A stretch of 6,306 bases of DNA from contig DNYQ01000185.1 of NCBI GenBank assembly GCA_003506745.1, positions 10,570-16,875 on the forward strand, written 5' to 3'. The translations under genes and the position numbers were made by a program. The stretch is from Syntrophaceae bacterium (GTDB lineage: Bacteria > Desulfobacterota > Syntrophia > Syntrophales > Smithellaceae). The notes beneath the pieces were generated by a model. That model was not told the DNA's origin and did no database searches. It was given only the letters and a program-made list of their open reading frames with translations. Shown here in pieces: positions 1 through 6,306 of the stretch (the first letter of the stretch is position 1; each line of letters opens with the position of its first letter).

Positions 1-825
1 AATTTCCGGGGTTTCCGTCTTTTCCAATTCCCGTGGCGCCACGGTTTCCGGTTCCGGCAAAACGGGAAGGGCCGTGTCCCCGCCTTCATCACCCTTATCC
101 TGCATGACGTCATCAAATTCTTCTATAACGATGCCCCGGCGCACCATGATCGAATAAATTCTTTCCGCACGGTTGGCTGCGTATCGCGAAGTCCCGCCGG
201 GCTGAAAGCGCCGCGGATTGGGCAGGGCCGCCGCCAACGTGGCCGCCTCGCGCGCGCCAAGAGCCCCCGCGGATTTTCCATAATATTTCCGGGCGGCTGT
301 CCCGACCCCGAACAGCCCGTCGCCCCACTCGGCAACATTCAAATAGAGCTCCATAATTCTTTTCTTGCTCAGCTGCCGCTCAATGCGCCAGGTCAGGATG
401 GCTTCCTTGATTTTTCTCACCGGATTTTTGGCCGGCGTCAGATATAAATTTTTCGCCAGTTGCTGCGATATGGTGCTGCCGCCGGCTTTAAACTTTTTCC
501 TTTTAATGTCCTTTTCCAGCGCTTTTTGCATCGCATCAAAATCAAACCCTTCATGCGACCAGAATTTGTCATCTTCCGCAATAATAACCGCCTTGATAAG
601 GTAAGGCGACACTTGCAACAGAGGCACCCAGGAGGTTGAAATTTTTCTTCGGATGCCTTTTGCTTTCCACGTGTCTTCCCGATACTCCATAAAAGCGGTT
701 TTACCGGGACGATTCTTCGCGAGACCGGCCACATCCGGATAGAAAAAATAACGGCTGACATCCACCGCAAGAAAAGCGAATACCGCGATAACACTCCATA
801 AAATAATTTTTTTCCAGTCTCGCAT
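1..825 (-). CDS. mtgA: Monofunctional biosynthetic peptidoglycan transglycosylase (GT51), 3' end outside the window
   Basis: Polymerises lipid II into glycan strands at the outer face of the inner membrane. The reverse strand is open for 275 codons from the ATG at 825-823 to the window edge, so the C-terminus is missing. Residues 7-21 are a hydrophobic N-terminal anchor. All GT51 motifs are present: EDDKFWSHEG (84-93, catalytic Glu84), GGSTISQQLAKNLYL (115-129), RKIKE (137-141, second catalytic Glu141), RIMELYLN (156-163) and AALPNP (199-204). The 57-residue gap between the two glutamates matches the family. No transpeptidase domain can begin in what is visible, and the domain order fits MtgA rather than a class A PBP. 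MtgA is usually about 230-245 residues. Here the fold should end near residue 232 and an acidic, proline-containing tail (236-275) continues past the edge. AAGGAA at 836-841 is the likely ribosome site, spaced 10 bases. The gene is divergent from the LysM/NlpC hydrolase gene. Confidence 0.95.
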   Translation of the reverse strand, partial: MRDWKKIILWSVIAVFAFLAVDVSRYFFYPDVAGLAKNRPGKTAFMEYREDTWKAKGIRRKISTSWVPLLQVSPYLIKAVIIAEDDKFWSHEGFDFDAMQKALEKDIKRKKFKAGGSTISQQLAKNLYLTPAKNPVRKIKEAILTWRIERQLSKKRIMELYLNVAEWGDGLFGVGTAARKYYGKSAGALGAREAATLAAALPNPRRFQPGGTSRYAANRAERIYSIMVRRGIVIEEFDDVMQDKGDEGGDTALPVLPEPETVAPRELEKTETPEI

Positions 826-919
826 CAATATCTTGTTCCTTGTTTTTTCAATTGTCGATTCCTATACCGCATTGAAAAAGAATGCAAAATAAATTTGACA
901 GGCCATGTTTTTTTTAGTA

Positions 920-931
920 TGTCAATTGACA
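920..931. promoter_or_regulatory. Perfect 12-bp palindrome, candidate operator
   Basis: TGTCAATTGACA reads identically on both strands and lies near the middle of the spacer between mtgA and the hydrolase gene. Its half-site TTGACA recurs at 895-900, 31 bases (about three helical turns) away. TTGACA is also the consensus sigma-70 -35 hexamer, so part of this may simply be promoter sequence. However, no good -10 box sits 16-18 bases downstream of either copy on the plus strand, or of the copy on the minus strand. A dimeric regulator binding here is an inference. Confidence 0.35.
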
Positions 932-1000
932 CGAAGTTGGCAGAGTGGTTTTTAGATTAACTTTCGTTTTCTGTGTGCAGTAAATTATCCTTGATACATC

Positions 1001-1006
1001 TATACT
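1001..1006 (+). promoter_or_regulatory. Candidate -10 box for the LysM/NlpC gene
   Basis: TATACT matches the sigma-70 -10 consensus at five of six bases and lies 79 bases upstream of the start codon. No recognisable -35 hexamer is found 16-18 bases upstream, so this is a weak call. It would give a leader of roughly 65-70 bases. Confidence 0.25.
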
Positions 1007-1066
1007 TAGCGGCATTGGGCTGCAATCTGTGCACCGTTAACAAAATGGGGACCCCCCCGCAAAATA

Positions 1067-1075
1067 AAGGAGGTG
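1067..1075 (+). promoter_or_regulatory. Strong Shine-Dalgarno sequence for the LysM/NlpC gene
   Basis: AAGGAGGTG is a near-complete complement of the 16S rRNA 3' end. GGAGG ends 6 bases before the first ATG (1080) and 9 bases before the second (1083). Both starts are usable and differ by one methionine. The strength of the site suggests efficient translation. Confidence 0.8.
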
Positions 1076-1079
1076 CTTC

Positions 1080-2027
1080 ATGATGAAACGGCGAACCATA
1101 GTATCTTGGGGATTGTCTGTTCTTTTCCTGTTGTTTTGTTTCCATACCGTCGCTTATGCCGGCCAATACAAAGTTAAAAACGGCGAAAATCTTTCCCTAA
1201 TTTCCAAACGGACCGGTGTCAGTGTGGCTGTAATCAAAGAGGCCAACCATCTGACGGGCAACACTCTGAAACCCGGTCAGATTCTGAACATCACGCAAAA
1301 GAATTCCGCATCCCCCGTTCTTGCAAAATCAAAATCCCACCCCGCAGCGTCCACCTACAAGGTAAAAAAAGGCGATACGCTTATCACGATTGCAAGAAAA
1401 ACGGGGATTTCCGCAAAACAAATTGCCGCCTTGAATCATGTTACTTCAAGAAACCTGCGTGCCGGCCGCAATCTTATCCTGTCCAAACCAAAACCGGTTG
1501 TCTCTTCCACAACCGTATCGGAGGAAGGGGAAGATTTATTAGAGGAAGAGGAAGATGCCGCATCGTCCGATCTTTCCGGTGGAATCGCCTGTGAAGAAAA
1601 AGCAACTGAAGAGCTTTTAGGCAAGTGGGGCAGTGCGGATGAAAGAAAATTGCTGATTAAAGTATCAACCGGCTTTTTGGGCGCTCCTTACCGGTTTGGC
1701 GGCGCCACCGTTAAAGGAATAGATTGCTCGGCCTTCGTCCGTAAAATGTATGAATTTTTTGACATTACGCTTCCACGCACCGCCCATGAGCAATCTTTCG
1801 TTGGCGTTCGCGTTGACCGGAATGAACTGGTGGAAGGCGATCTGGTCTTTTTCCGGACAAAAAAACCGATCGGTCACGTCGGCATTTACATCGGCAATAA
1901 TGAATTTGTTCACGCTTCTTACCGGGCCAAATCCGTGCGCATCGACAGTCTGGATCAACCCTATTTTCAGAAAAGGTTCCAGCGGGCCGTGCGCGTAAAA
2001 GGCCTGGATGATAATGGAGGCACCTGA
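1080..2027 (+). CDS. Secreted LysM-LysM-NlpC/P60 peptidoglycan endopeptidase
   Basis: A predicted exported cell-wall hydrolase of 315 residues. Residues 1-27 form a signal peptide: basic MMKRR, a hydrophobic core, and AYA before Gly28. Cys20 lies in the core but is preceded by Phe, so there is no lipobox. Two LysM glycan-binding repeats follow (about 30-71 and 93-134), each starting YKVK and containing N-x-x-x-x-x-L-x-x-G-like ends. Residues 148-163 form a very acidic linker. The NlpC/P60 domain covers about 190-306, with catalytic Cys216 in GIDCSAF, His266 in GHVGIYI and His278 in FVHAS, so the triad looks complete. Family members cleave stem peptides, typically D-Glu-diaminopimelate bonds; the exact bond here is inferred. 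The gene faces away from mtgA and ends at a strong terminator, so it is probably transcribed alone. It could be named as a spr/MepS-like or gamma-D-glutamyl endopeptidase, but no single gene symbol is secure. Confidence 0.93.
   Translation: MMKRRTIVSWGLSVLFLLFCFHTVAYAGQYKVKNGENLSLISKRTGVSVAVIKEANHLTGNTLKPGQILNITQKNSASPVLAKSKSHPAASTYKVKKGDTLITIARKTGISAKQIAALNHVTSRNLRAGRNLILSKPKPVVSSTTVSEEGEDLLEEEEDAASSDLSGGIACEEKATEELLGKWGSADERKLLIKVSTGFLGAPYRFGGATVKGIDCSAFVRKMYEFFDITLPRTAHEQSFVGVRVDRNELVEGDLVFFRTKKPIGHVGIYIGNNEFVHASYRAKSVRIDSLDQPYFQKRFQRAVRVKGLDDNGGT
2010..2015 (+). promoter_or_regulatory. Possible -10 box for the acn-icd-rlmN operon
   Basis: GATAAT, within the last codons of the hydrolase gene, matches the sigma-70 -10 consensus at five of six bases. 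No good -35 hexamer sits 16-18 bases upstream and there is no TG extension, so support is weak. It is recorded because a promoter is needed upstream of the terminator hairpin if the aconitase operon has its own start. Initiation would then fall near 2022. Confidence 0.15.
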
Positions 2028-2059
2028 TTTACGGGGCCTTCATCAAAAGACATGTTTTT

Positions 2060-2087
2060 AAAAAAGAGGCTGAAGGCCTCTTTTTTT
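2060..2087 (+). terminator. Rho-independent terminator after the LysM/NlpC gene
   Basis: An 11-bp stem pairs 2060-2070 (six A then GAGGC) with 2076-2086 (GCCTC then six T) around the loop TGAAG, and is followed by a T-tract to 2087. It starts 33 bases after the hydrolase stop. The A-tract on the other side gives a T-tract on the minus strand, but no converging gene uses it. The T-tract ends just 26 bases before the aconitase start codon. Confidence 0.85.
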
Positions 2088-2101
2088 AATCAAGCGTTAT
2101 C

Positions 2102-2108
2102 AAGGAAG
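2102..2108 (+). promoter_or_regulatory. Ribosome binding site of the aconitase gene
   Basis: AAGGAAG ends 5 bases before the ATG at 2114 and supports this start. It also fixes how little room (14 bases) is left between the terminator T-tract and the ribosome site. Confidence 0.7.
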
Positions 2109-2113
2109 ATCCG

Positions 2114-4048
2114 ATGGGAAAAAACATTGTTGAAAAAATCCTCGCCGCGCATCTCGTCTCCGGCAATCCGGCGCCCGGCGAAGAGATCGGCATCCGCATC
2201 GATCAGACCCTGACGCAGGATGCCACCGGCACCCTGGCCTATCTGCAATTTGAAGCCATGAATGTCCCGAAAGTCAAAACGGAGCTGTCCGTCAGCTATA
2301 TCGACCACAATACGGTTCAAATCGGCTTTGAAAACGCGGACGATCACCGCTATCTGCAAAGCGTCGCGCAGAAATTCGGTGTGGTGCTTTCGCGCGCGGG
2401 AAACGGCATCTGCCATCAGGTGCATTTGGAGCGGTTCGGAAAACCCGGCCAAACGCTGATCGGATCGGACAGCCACACGCCCACCTGCGGCGCGCTGGGG
2501 ATGATCGCCATCGGGGCGGGCGGTCTTGACGTGGCGCAGGCAATGGCTGGTGAACCCTTTTACCTCACCTGTCCTTCCGTTGTAAAAATCAATCTCCGGG
2601 GTCGTCTCGGGCCCTGGGTTTCCGCCAAAGATGTCATCCTGAAGGTGCTGGAAATTTTCACCACCAAAGGCAACGTTGGAACCGTCCTGGAGTATGGCGG
2701 GGAGGGCATTGCAACGCTCAGTGTCCCGGAACGCGCCACCATCACCAATATGGGCGCGGAGTGCGGCGTCACAACCTCCATTTTCCCCAGCGACGATTGG
2801 ACCCGGCACTTTCTGCGCTCCCAGCAAAGAGAGGTGGATTTTATGGAATTGAAAGCGGACGACGACGCGACTTACGCCCGCATCGTCGATATCGATCTGG
2901 CTCGGCTGGAACCTCTGACGGCCAAACCGCACAGCCCGGATCATATCGGCACGGTTCGCAGCATGAAAGAAATCCCTGTGGATCAGATTTGCCTGGGCAG
3001 TTGCACCAATTCTTCTTACAAAGATCTGGTCACGGTAGCGAAGATTCTCGAGGGAAAGGTCGCCCATCCGAACGTGAGCTTTATTCTGGCCCCCGGCTCA
3101 AGGCAGGTGCTGGACAACCTGGCCCGAGACGGCTATCTCGCCTCTCTCATTGCGTCCGGTGCGCGGCTGATGGAAAATGCCTGTGGCTTCTGCATCGGCA
3201 ACAGCCAGAGCCCGTCCTCCGGCGCCGTCTCCCTGCGCACATCCAACCGTAATTTTCTCGGACGATCGGGAACCATGGACGCCGACGTTTATCTGGTCAG
3301 CCCTGAAACAGCCGCGGCGGCGGTCATCACCGGCCATTTCACCGATCCGCGGGATTTGAAGATGCCCTATCCGCAGGTCCAAACACCGGACCGGCCGGTG
3401 ATTGACGACCGCATGATCCTCCGGCCGGAAAATACCGGGGAAAACATCGAAATCTACCGCGGCCCCAATGTCGGCGCCCCGCCCGTCAACACGGCGCTTC
3501 CCGATATTCTTTCCGGTCAGATTACGATTAAGGTCGGCCATAAAATCACCACGGATCATATCATCCCCGCCGGCGCGCGAATGAAGTACCGCTCCAATAT
3601 TCCCAAATATTCGGAATTCGTTTTTGAAAAGGTGGACGCCTCTTTTGCCCACAGGGCCCTGGCGCAAAAGGACGCGGGAAAACACAACATCATTGTGGCC
3701 GGCTGGTCTTACGGTCAGGGTTCGTCGCGCGAACACGCCGCCATCTGCCCCATGTATCTGGGCGTGCGGGCGGTCATCGCTAAATCGCTGGAAAGAATTC
3801 ACGCGGCCAATCTGATCAATTTCGGCATTCTGCCTTTGACCTTCGCCCGTGAAAACGACTATGACGCTGTTGATCAGGGGGATGATCTGGAAATTGCCGG
3901 GATCCGCAAAGCCATTCTGGACGGCGGAAACCTCCTGGTGCAAAATAAAACCAAAGGCACGACATTTGAAGCAAGCTGTTTGTTGTCGACAAGGCAAAAA
4001 CAAATCATTCTGGCCGGCGGCGCGCTGAACGTCCGCAGCCAAAAATAA
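2114..4048 (+). CDS. acn: Aconitate hydratase, short 'Aquifex-type' (644 aa)
   Basis: Cytoplasmic [4Fe-4S] enzyme that isomerises citrate to isocitrate through cis-aconitate. The cluster ligands are all visible: Cys297 in GSCTNSS, and Cys357 and Cys360 in ACGFCIG. Other family signatures are YIDHN (62-66), [10 protein letters not shown] (117-126), SNRNFLGR (377-384), TTDHI (479-483) and the swivel-domain [10 protein letters not shown] (534-543) with the active-site serine and arginine. The catalytic core spans about 1-430, then a linker, and the swivel domain from about 460 to the end. At 644 residues it is much shorter than AcnA (about 890) or AcnB (about 865). It fits the subfamily described as putative aconitase, Aquifex type, which resembles LeuC and LeuD joined in one chain. 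Homoaconitase or an isopropylmalate isomerase-like role is the main alternative, but the isocitrate dehydrogenase gene 32 bases downstream strongly favours aconitase. The start is supported by AAGGAAG at 2102-2108. Confidence 0.93.
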   Translation: MGKNIVEKILAAHLVSGNPAPGEEIGIRIDQTLTQDATGTLAYLQFEAMNVPKVKTELSVSYIDHNTVQIGFENADDHRYLQSVAQKFGVVLSRAGNGICHQVHLERFGKPGQTLIGSDSHTPTCGALGMIAIGAGGLDVAQAMAGEPFYLTCPSVVKINLRGRLGPWVSAKDVILKVLEIFTTKGNVGTVLEYGGEGIATLSVPERATITNMGAECGVTTSIFPSDDWTRHFLRSQQREVDFMELKADDDATYARIVDIDLARLEPLTAKPHSPDHIGTVRSMKEIPVDQICLGSCTNSSYKDLVTVAKILEGKVAHPNVSFILAPGSRQVLDNLARDGYLASLIASGARLMENACGFCIGNSQSPSSGAVSLRTSNRNFLGRSGTMDADVYLVSPETAAAAVITGHFTDPRDLKMPYPQVQTPDRPVIDDRMILRPENTGENIEIYRGPNVGAPPVNTALPDILSGQITIKVGHKITTDHIIPAGARMKYRSNIPKYSEFVFEKVDASFAHRALAQKDAGKHNIIVAGWSYGQGSSREHAAICPMYLGVRAVIAKSLERIHAANLINFGILPLTFARENDYDAVDQGDDLEIAGIRKAILDGGNLLVQNKTKGTTFEASCLLSTRQKQIILAGGALNVRSQK

Positions 4049-4080
4049 TCCTGAATCAGGCAAAACGGAGCAAAACCTGC

Positions 4081-5301
4081 ATGACAAAAAAAATTAAGGT
4101 AAAAACAACCGTCGTTGAAATGGACGGCGACGAAATGACCCGCATCATGTGGCGGATGGTGAAAGATAAACTGCTTTTCCCCTATCTGGACATGGATATG
4201 GACTATTATGATCTGCACATCAAACATCGCGACGACACGGACGATCAGGTCACGATTGACGCCGCCCGCGCTATTCAGAAATACGGCGTCGGCATTAAAT
4301 GCGCCACCATCACCCCCAATGAAGACCGCGTCCGCGAATATGCTTTGAAAAAAACATGGAAGAGCCCCAACGGTACGATCCGCGCCATGCTGGACGGCAC
4401 CGTCTTTCGAAAACCCATCCTCGTGAACAACATCAGGCCCGGCGTTTCCGCCTGGAAAAAACCCATTACCATCGGCCGCCACGCCTACGGCGATGTCTAT
4501 GACAATTTTGAAATGCGGATTCCTGGCGCCGGAAAGCTGGAAGTGGTTTTCACGCCCGACGGCGGAAAACCGCAGTCTTCTCTGGTAAAAGAATTTCCGG
4601 CGGCGGGCATCGTTCAGATCAACCATAATCTGGAGGCGTCGATTTTAAGCTTTGCGAAAGCTTGTTTCACCTACGCGCTTTCTGAAAAAATCGACGTGTG
4701 GTTTTCCACCAAAGATACGATCTCCAAAAAATACGACGCCGGATTCCGCGACATCTTCGACCGGGAGTTTTCACAAAACTGGAAAGATGCATTCGCCCAG
4801 GCCGGCATCGAATACTTTTTCACGCTGATCGACGACGCGGTCGCGCGCATCATGAAAACAGAGGGCGGCATGTTGTGGGCGCTTAAAAATTATGACGGCG
4901 ACGTGATGTCGGATATGATCGCTTCGGCCAGCGGCTCGCTGGCGATGATGACGTCCGTTCTGGTTTCACCCTACGGCTGGTTTGAATATGAGGCCGCGCA
5001 CGGCACGGTGCAGAAACATTATTACAAGCATTTAAAAGGCGAGGAAACCTCCTCGAACTCTATGGCGCTGATTTTCGCCTGGACCGGCGGTCTGCGCAAA
5101 CGCGGCGAGTTGGACGGGACCCCCGCCGTGGTCCAGTTTGCCAATCGGGTTGAAGAAGCGGCGCTGGAAACCATCGAAGACGGCGTCATGACCGGCGATC
5201 TGCTTTTACTGGCTGAAAAAAGACCGGCCAACCGGAAAGTCAACACGGAAGGCTTCATCGACGCCGTCGCGGAAAGACTGAAGAAAAAGCTCCATGAATG
5301 A
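4081..5301 (+). CDS. icd: Isocitrate dehydrogenase, eukaryote-like type II, probably NADP-dependent
   Basis: Oxidatively decarboxylates isocitrate to 2-oxoglutarate in the cytoplasm. The 406 residues align throughout with the homodimeric type II family (human IDH1/IDH2 class), not with the E. coli Icd type. Substrate residues are conserved: Ser95 and Asn97 in KSPNGTIR, Arg101, Arg110, and Arg133 and Tyr140 in GRHAYGDVY. Lys211 in STKDT is the catalytic lysine, and Asp251, Asp274 and Asp278 (LIDD and YDGDVMSD) are the metal ligands. In the coenzyme loop HGTVQKHY (307-314), Lys312 replaces the arginine (Arg314 in human IDH1) that binds the NADP 2'-phosphate. His313 and Lys259 (human His315 and Lys260) are kept. 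NADP use is therefore likely but not certain. GGAG at 4067-4070 is the ribosome site, spaced 10 bases. The gene follows acn after 32 bases and overlaps rlmN by 8, so the three are probably cotranscribed. Confidence 0.95.
   Translation: MTKKIKVKTTVVEMDGDEMTRIMWRMVKDKLLFPYLDMDMDYYDLHIKHRDDTDDQVTIDAARAIQKYGVGIKCATITPNEDRVREYALKKTWKSPNGTIRAMLDGTVFRKPILVNNIRPGVSAWKKPITIGRHAYGDVYDNFEMRIPGAGKLEVVFTPDGGKPQSSLVKEFPAAGIVQINHNLEASILSFAKACFTYALSEKIDVWFSTKDTISKKYDAGFRDIFDREFSQNWKDAFAQAGIEYFFTLIDDAVARIMKTEGGMLWALKNYDGDVMSDMIASASGSLAMMTSVLVSPYGWFEYEAAHGTVQKHYYKHLKGEETSSNSMALIFAWTGGLRKRGELDGTPAVVQFANRVEEAALETIEDGVMTGDLLLLAEKRPANRKVNTEGFIDAVAERLKKKLHE
5294..5301 (+). other. 8-base overlap of icd and rlmN
   Basis: The rlmN ATG (5294-5296) lies inside the last codons of icd, whose TGA is at 5299-5301. 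The region before it (5281-5293) is A-rich with no strong Shine-Dalgarno. This points to translational coupling and one shared transcript. Confidence 0.75.
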
Positions 5302-6306
5302 TTCGCTTCCCAATCTGCTGGATTTTACGCTGAAAGACATGGAAGCCTTCATCGCTTCCTCCGGCAAGGAAAAATTTCGCGCCCGTCAAATCATGAAGTG
5401 GCTCCATCAGTCCGGCAGCACATCCTTTGACGCCATGACGACACTGGCGCGCGATTTCCGGGAAAGGCTCGCCGCCACGGCCCGGATTGACCGGCCGAAA
5501 ATCGTTAAAATACAGAAATCTCAGGACGGCACACAAAAAGCGCTCCTGCGGCTGGAGGACGGACTTTACATTGAAAGCGTGCTCATACCTGGAAAAAGCC
5601 ACTGGACGCTTTGCATTTCCACGCAGGCCGGCTGCGCGATGGGCTGCAAATTTTGCCTGACGGCGCGCCAGGGTTTCAAGCGCAATTTAACACCGGCGGA
5701 AATTGTCGGACAACTGATTACGCTGAAGCACGAAACGCCTGAGGGCGCCGCCGTCAACAACATCGTCATGATGGGCATGGGGGAGCCTCTGGCCAACTAC
5801 GACAATACGATTAAAGCCGTCCAAATCCTCACCTGCGATTTCGGTCTGGGAATGTCCAACCGTAGAATAACGGTTTCCACCTGCGGTCTGGCTCCGCAAA
5901 TTGTGCAACTGGGCAAAGACATCTGCATCAATCTGGCCGTGTCACTGAACGCTCCGGATGATGAAATCCGAAATCAGCTGATGCCCGTCAACAAGACCTA
6001 TCCCCTGCAAACGCTGCTTTCGGCCTGTAAAAAATATCCCATGCCGGGACGGCGCCTGCTCACCTTTGAATATATCCTGATCGACGGCGTGAATTCATCG
6101 CGGGCGGATGCGGAAAAGCTCGCCCGGCTGCTGAAAGAACAGCGCTGTAAATTAAATCTGATCGTCTTTAATGAATACCCCGGATCGCCGTTCAAAGCGC
6201 CGTCCGCCAAAGACGTGTCGGCATTTCAGCAAATTCTGCTGGACAGGCACTTCACCGCCATGCTGCGCAAAAGCAAAGGCGCCGACATCCTGGCCGCCTG
6301 CGGTCA
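5294..6306 (+). CDS. rlmN: Dual-specificity RNA methyltransferase RlmN (radical SAM), last codons outside the window
   Basis: Methylates C2 of A2503 in 23S rRNA and of A37 in some tRNAs, using a radical-SAM ping-pong mechanism. The frame is open for 337 codons to the window edge. The cluster motif CAMGCKFC supplies Cys114, Cys118 and Cys121. Cys107 in TLCIST corresponds to E. coli Cys118. Cys336, in the C-terminal AACG signature, corresponds to the methylated Cys355. Glu94 sits 13 residues before Cys107, as the E. coli general base Glu105 does before Cys118. GMGEPLANY and YPGSPFK are also typical. Cfr is less likely because the N-terminus, AACG end and overall sequence match RlmN. Only the final residues should be missing. 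The chosen ATG overlaps the end of icd (CATGAATGA), there is no good Shine-Dalgarno just upstream, and the N-terminal spacing to the family's NLLD start fits. Translation is probably coupled to icd. Confidence 0.95.
   Translation, partial: MNDSLPNLLDFTLKDMEAFIASSGKEKFRARQIMKWLHQSGSTSFDAMTTLARDFRERLAATARIDRPKIVKIQKSQDGTQKALLRLEDGLYIESVLIPGKSHWTLCISTQAGCAMGCKFCLTARQGFKRNLTPAEIVGQLITLKHETPEGAAVNNIVMMGMGEPLANYDNTIKAVQILTCDFGLGMSNRRITVSTCGLAPQIVQLGKDICINLAVSLNAPDDEIRNQLMPVNKTYPLQTLLSACKKYPMPGRRLLTFEYILIDGVNSSRADAEKLARLLKEQRCKLNLIVFNEYPGSPFKAPSAKDVSAFQQILLDRHFTAMLRKSKGADILAACG

Larger units (their letters stand above)
826..1079. other. Divergent intergenic region without a gene
   Basis: These 254 AT-rich bases separate two divergent cell-wall genes. 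They hold a ribosome site for each gene (836-841 on the minus strand, 1067-1074 on the plus strand), a palindrome at 920-931, a TTGACA at 895-900, a small hairpin at 869-885 (GCATT / AATGC around seven bases) and a GGGG/CCCCCCC stretch at 1047-1058. No coding frame, tRNA or recognisable riboswitch was found. Promoters for both neighbours must lie here, but no fully convincing -35/-10 pair stands out. Confidence 0.7.

Noticed and set aside
438..794. Minus-strand frame overlapping mtgA in another frame
   Set aside because: The mtgA frame carries every GT51 motif; this out-of-frame translation is basic, cysteine-rich nonsense without any known motif.
869..885. Small hairpin GCATT / AATGC upstream of mtgA
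   Set aside because: Five base pairs, mostly AT, without a following T-tract on either strand; not a terminator and no other role is evident.
939..948. GGCAGAGTGG, which resembles the D-arm of a serine tRNA
   Set aside because: No matching acceptor stem, anticodon stem or T-loop (GTTCRA) follows in the next 80 bases, so it is neither a tRNA nor a clear tRNA fragment.
932..960. Sigma-54 type promoter at TTGGCAGAGTGGTTTTT
   Set aside because: The -24-like TGGCA is present, but the -12 GC is missing at the required distance.
1031..1076. GCACC (1031-1035) pairing with GGTGC (1072-1076) over the ribosome site
   Set aside because: Only five base pairs closing a 36-base loop, with no extension on either side; too weak to claim translational control.
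930..1079. Possible riboswitch (cyclic di-AMP type) in the leader of the LysM/NlpC gene
   Set aside because: Cyclic di-AMP riboswitches often precede such hydrolase genes, so I looked for their conserved blocks. Apart from a short GTTAAC and a GGGGACC-like stretch, the expected motifs and their order are missing.
2090..3067. Long open frame antisense to the aconitase gene (325 codons)
   Set aside because: It lies opposite a fully conserved aconitase, its translation matches no family I recognise, and GC-rich codon use removes antisense stops. It is a shadow frame.
3098..4087. Second long antisense frame over the aconitase gene (329 codons)
   Set aside because: Same situation: it mirrors the conserved swivel-domain coding sequence and has no recognisable domain.
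3874..4626. Antisense frame crossing the acn-icd junction (250 codons)
   Set aside because: It spans two conserved genes on the other strand and has no recognisable domain or convincing start context.

Overview
The window is an ordinary piece of bacterial chromosome holding five protein genes. Two are cut by the window edges: the gene at the left end lacks its 3' end and the gene at the right end lacks its last few codons. The style is Gram-negative, with purine-rich ribosome binding sites, a moderately GC-rich coding strand and an inner-membrane monofunctional transglycosylase. A short 'Aquifex-type' aconitase beside a eukaryote-like (type II) isocitrate dehydrogenase suggests Desulfobacterota (the former Deltaproteobacteria, perhaps near Syntrophales). 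That placement is inferred from gene families only and is not proven by the sequence.

Left part (1-2027): two cell-wall genes diverge from a 254-base AT-rich spacer. On the minus strand is mtgA, a membrane-anchored GT51 peptidoglycan polymerase with an unusual acidic, proline-containing C-terminal tail that runs off the window. On the plus strand is a secreted LysM-LysM-NlpC/P60 peptidoglycan hydrolase with a complete Cys-His-His catalytic set. The spacer carries a perfect 12-bp palindrome and a further copy of its half-site, which is a candidate shared operator.

Middle (2028-2113): a strong intrinsic terminator follows the hydrolase gene. Only 26 bases separate its T-tract from the next start codon, so the promoter of the downstream genes probably lies upstream of, or overlaps, the hairpin. 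A segment just before the hairpin can pair with the hairpin's loop and 3' arm, so an attenuator-like switch is possible but unproven.

Right part (2114-6306): an apparent three-gene plus-strand operon. Aconitase (citrate to isocitrate) is followed after 32 bases by isocitrate dehydrogenase (isocitrate to 2-oxoglutarate). The latter overlaps by 8 bases with rlmN, a radical-SAM methyltransferase acting on A2503 of 23S rRNA and on tRNA A37. The first two catalyse consecutive steps toward 2-oxoglutarate and glutamate. rlmN is functionally unrelated but, like aconitase, depends on a [4Fe-4S] cluster.

I found no mobile element, CRISPR array, RNA gene or clearly new system. The points most worth checking are the possible attenuator before the aconitase gene, the shared palindrome between the divergent cell-wall genes, and the coenzyme-site substitution in the isocitrate dehydrogenase.
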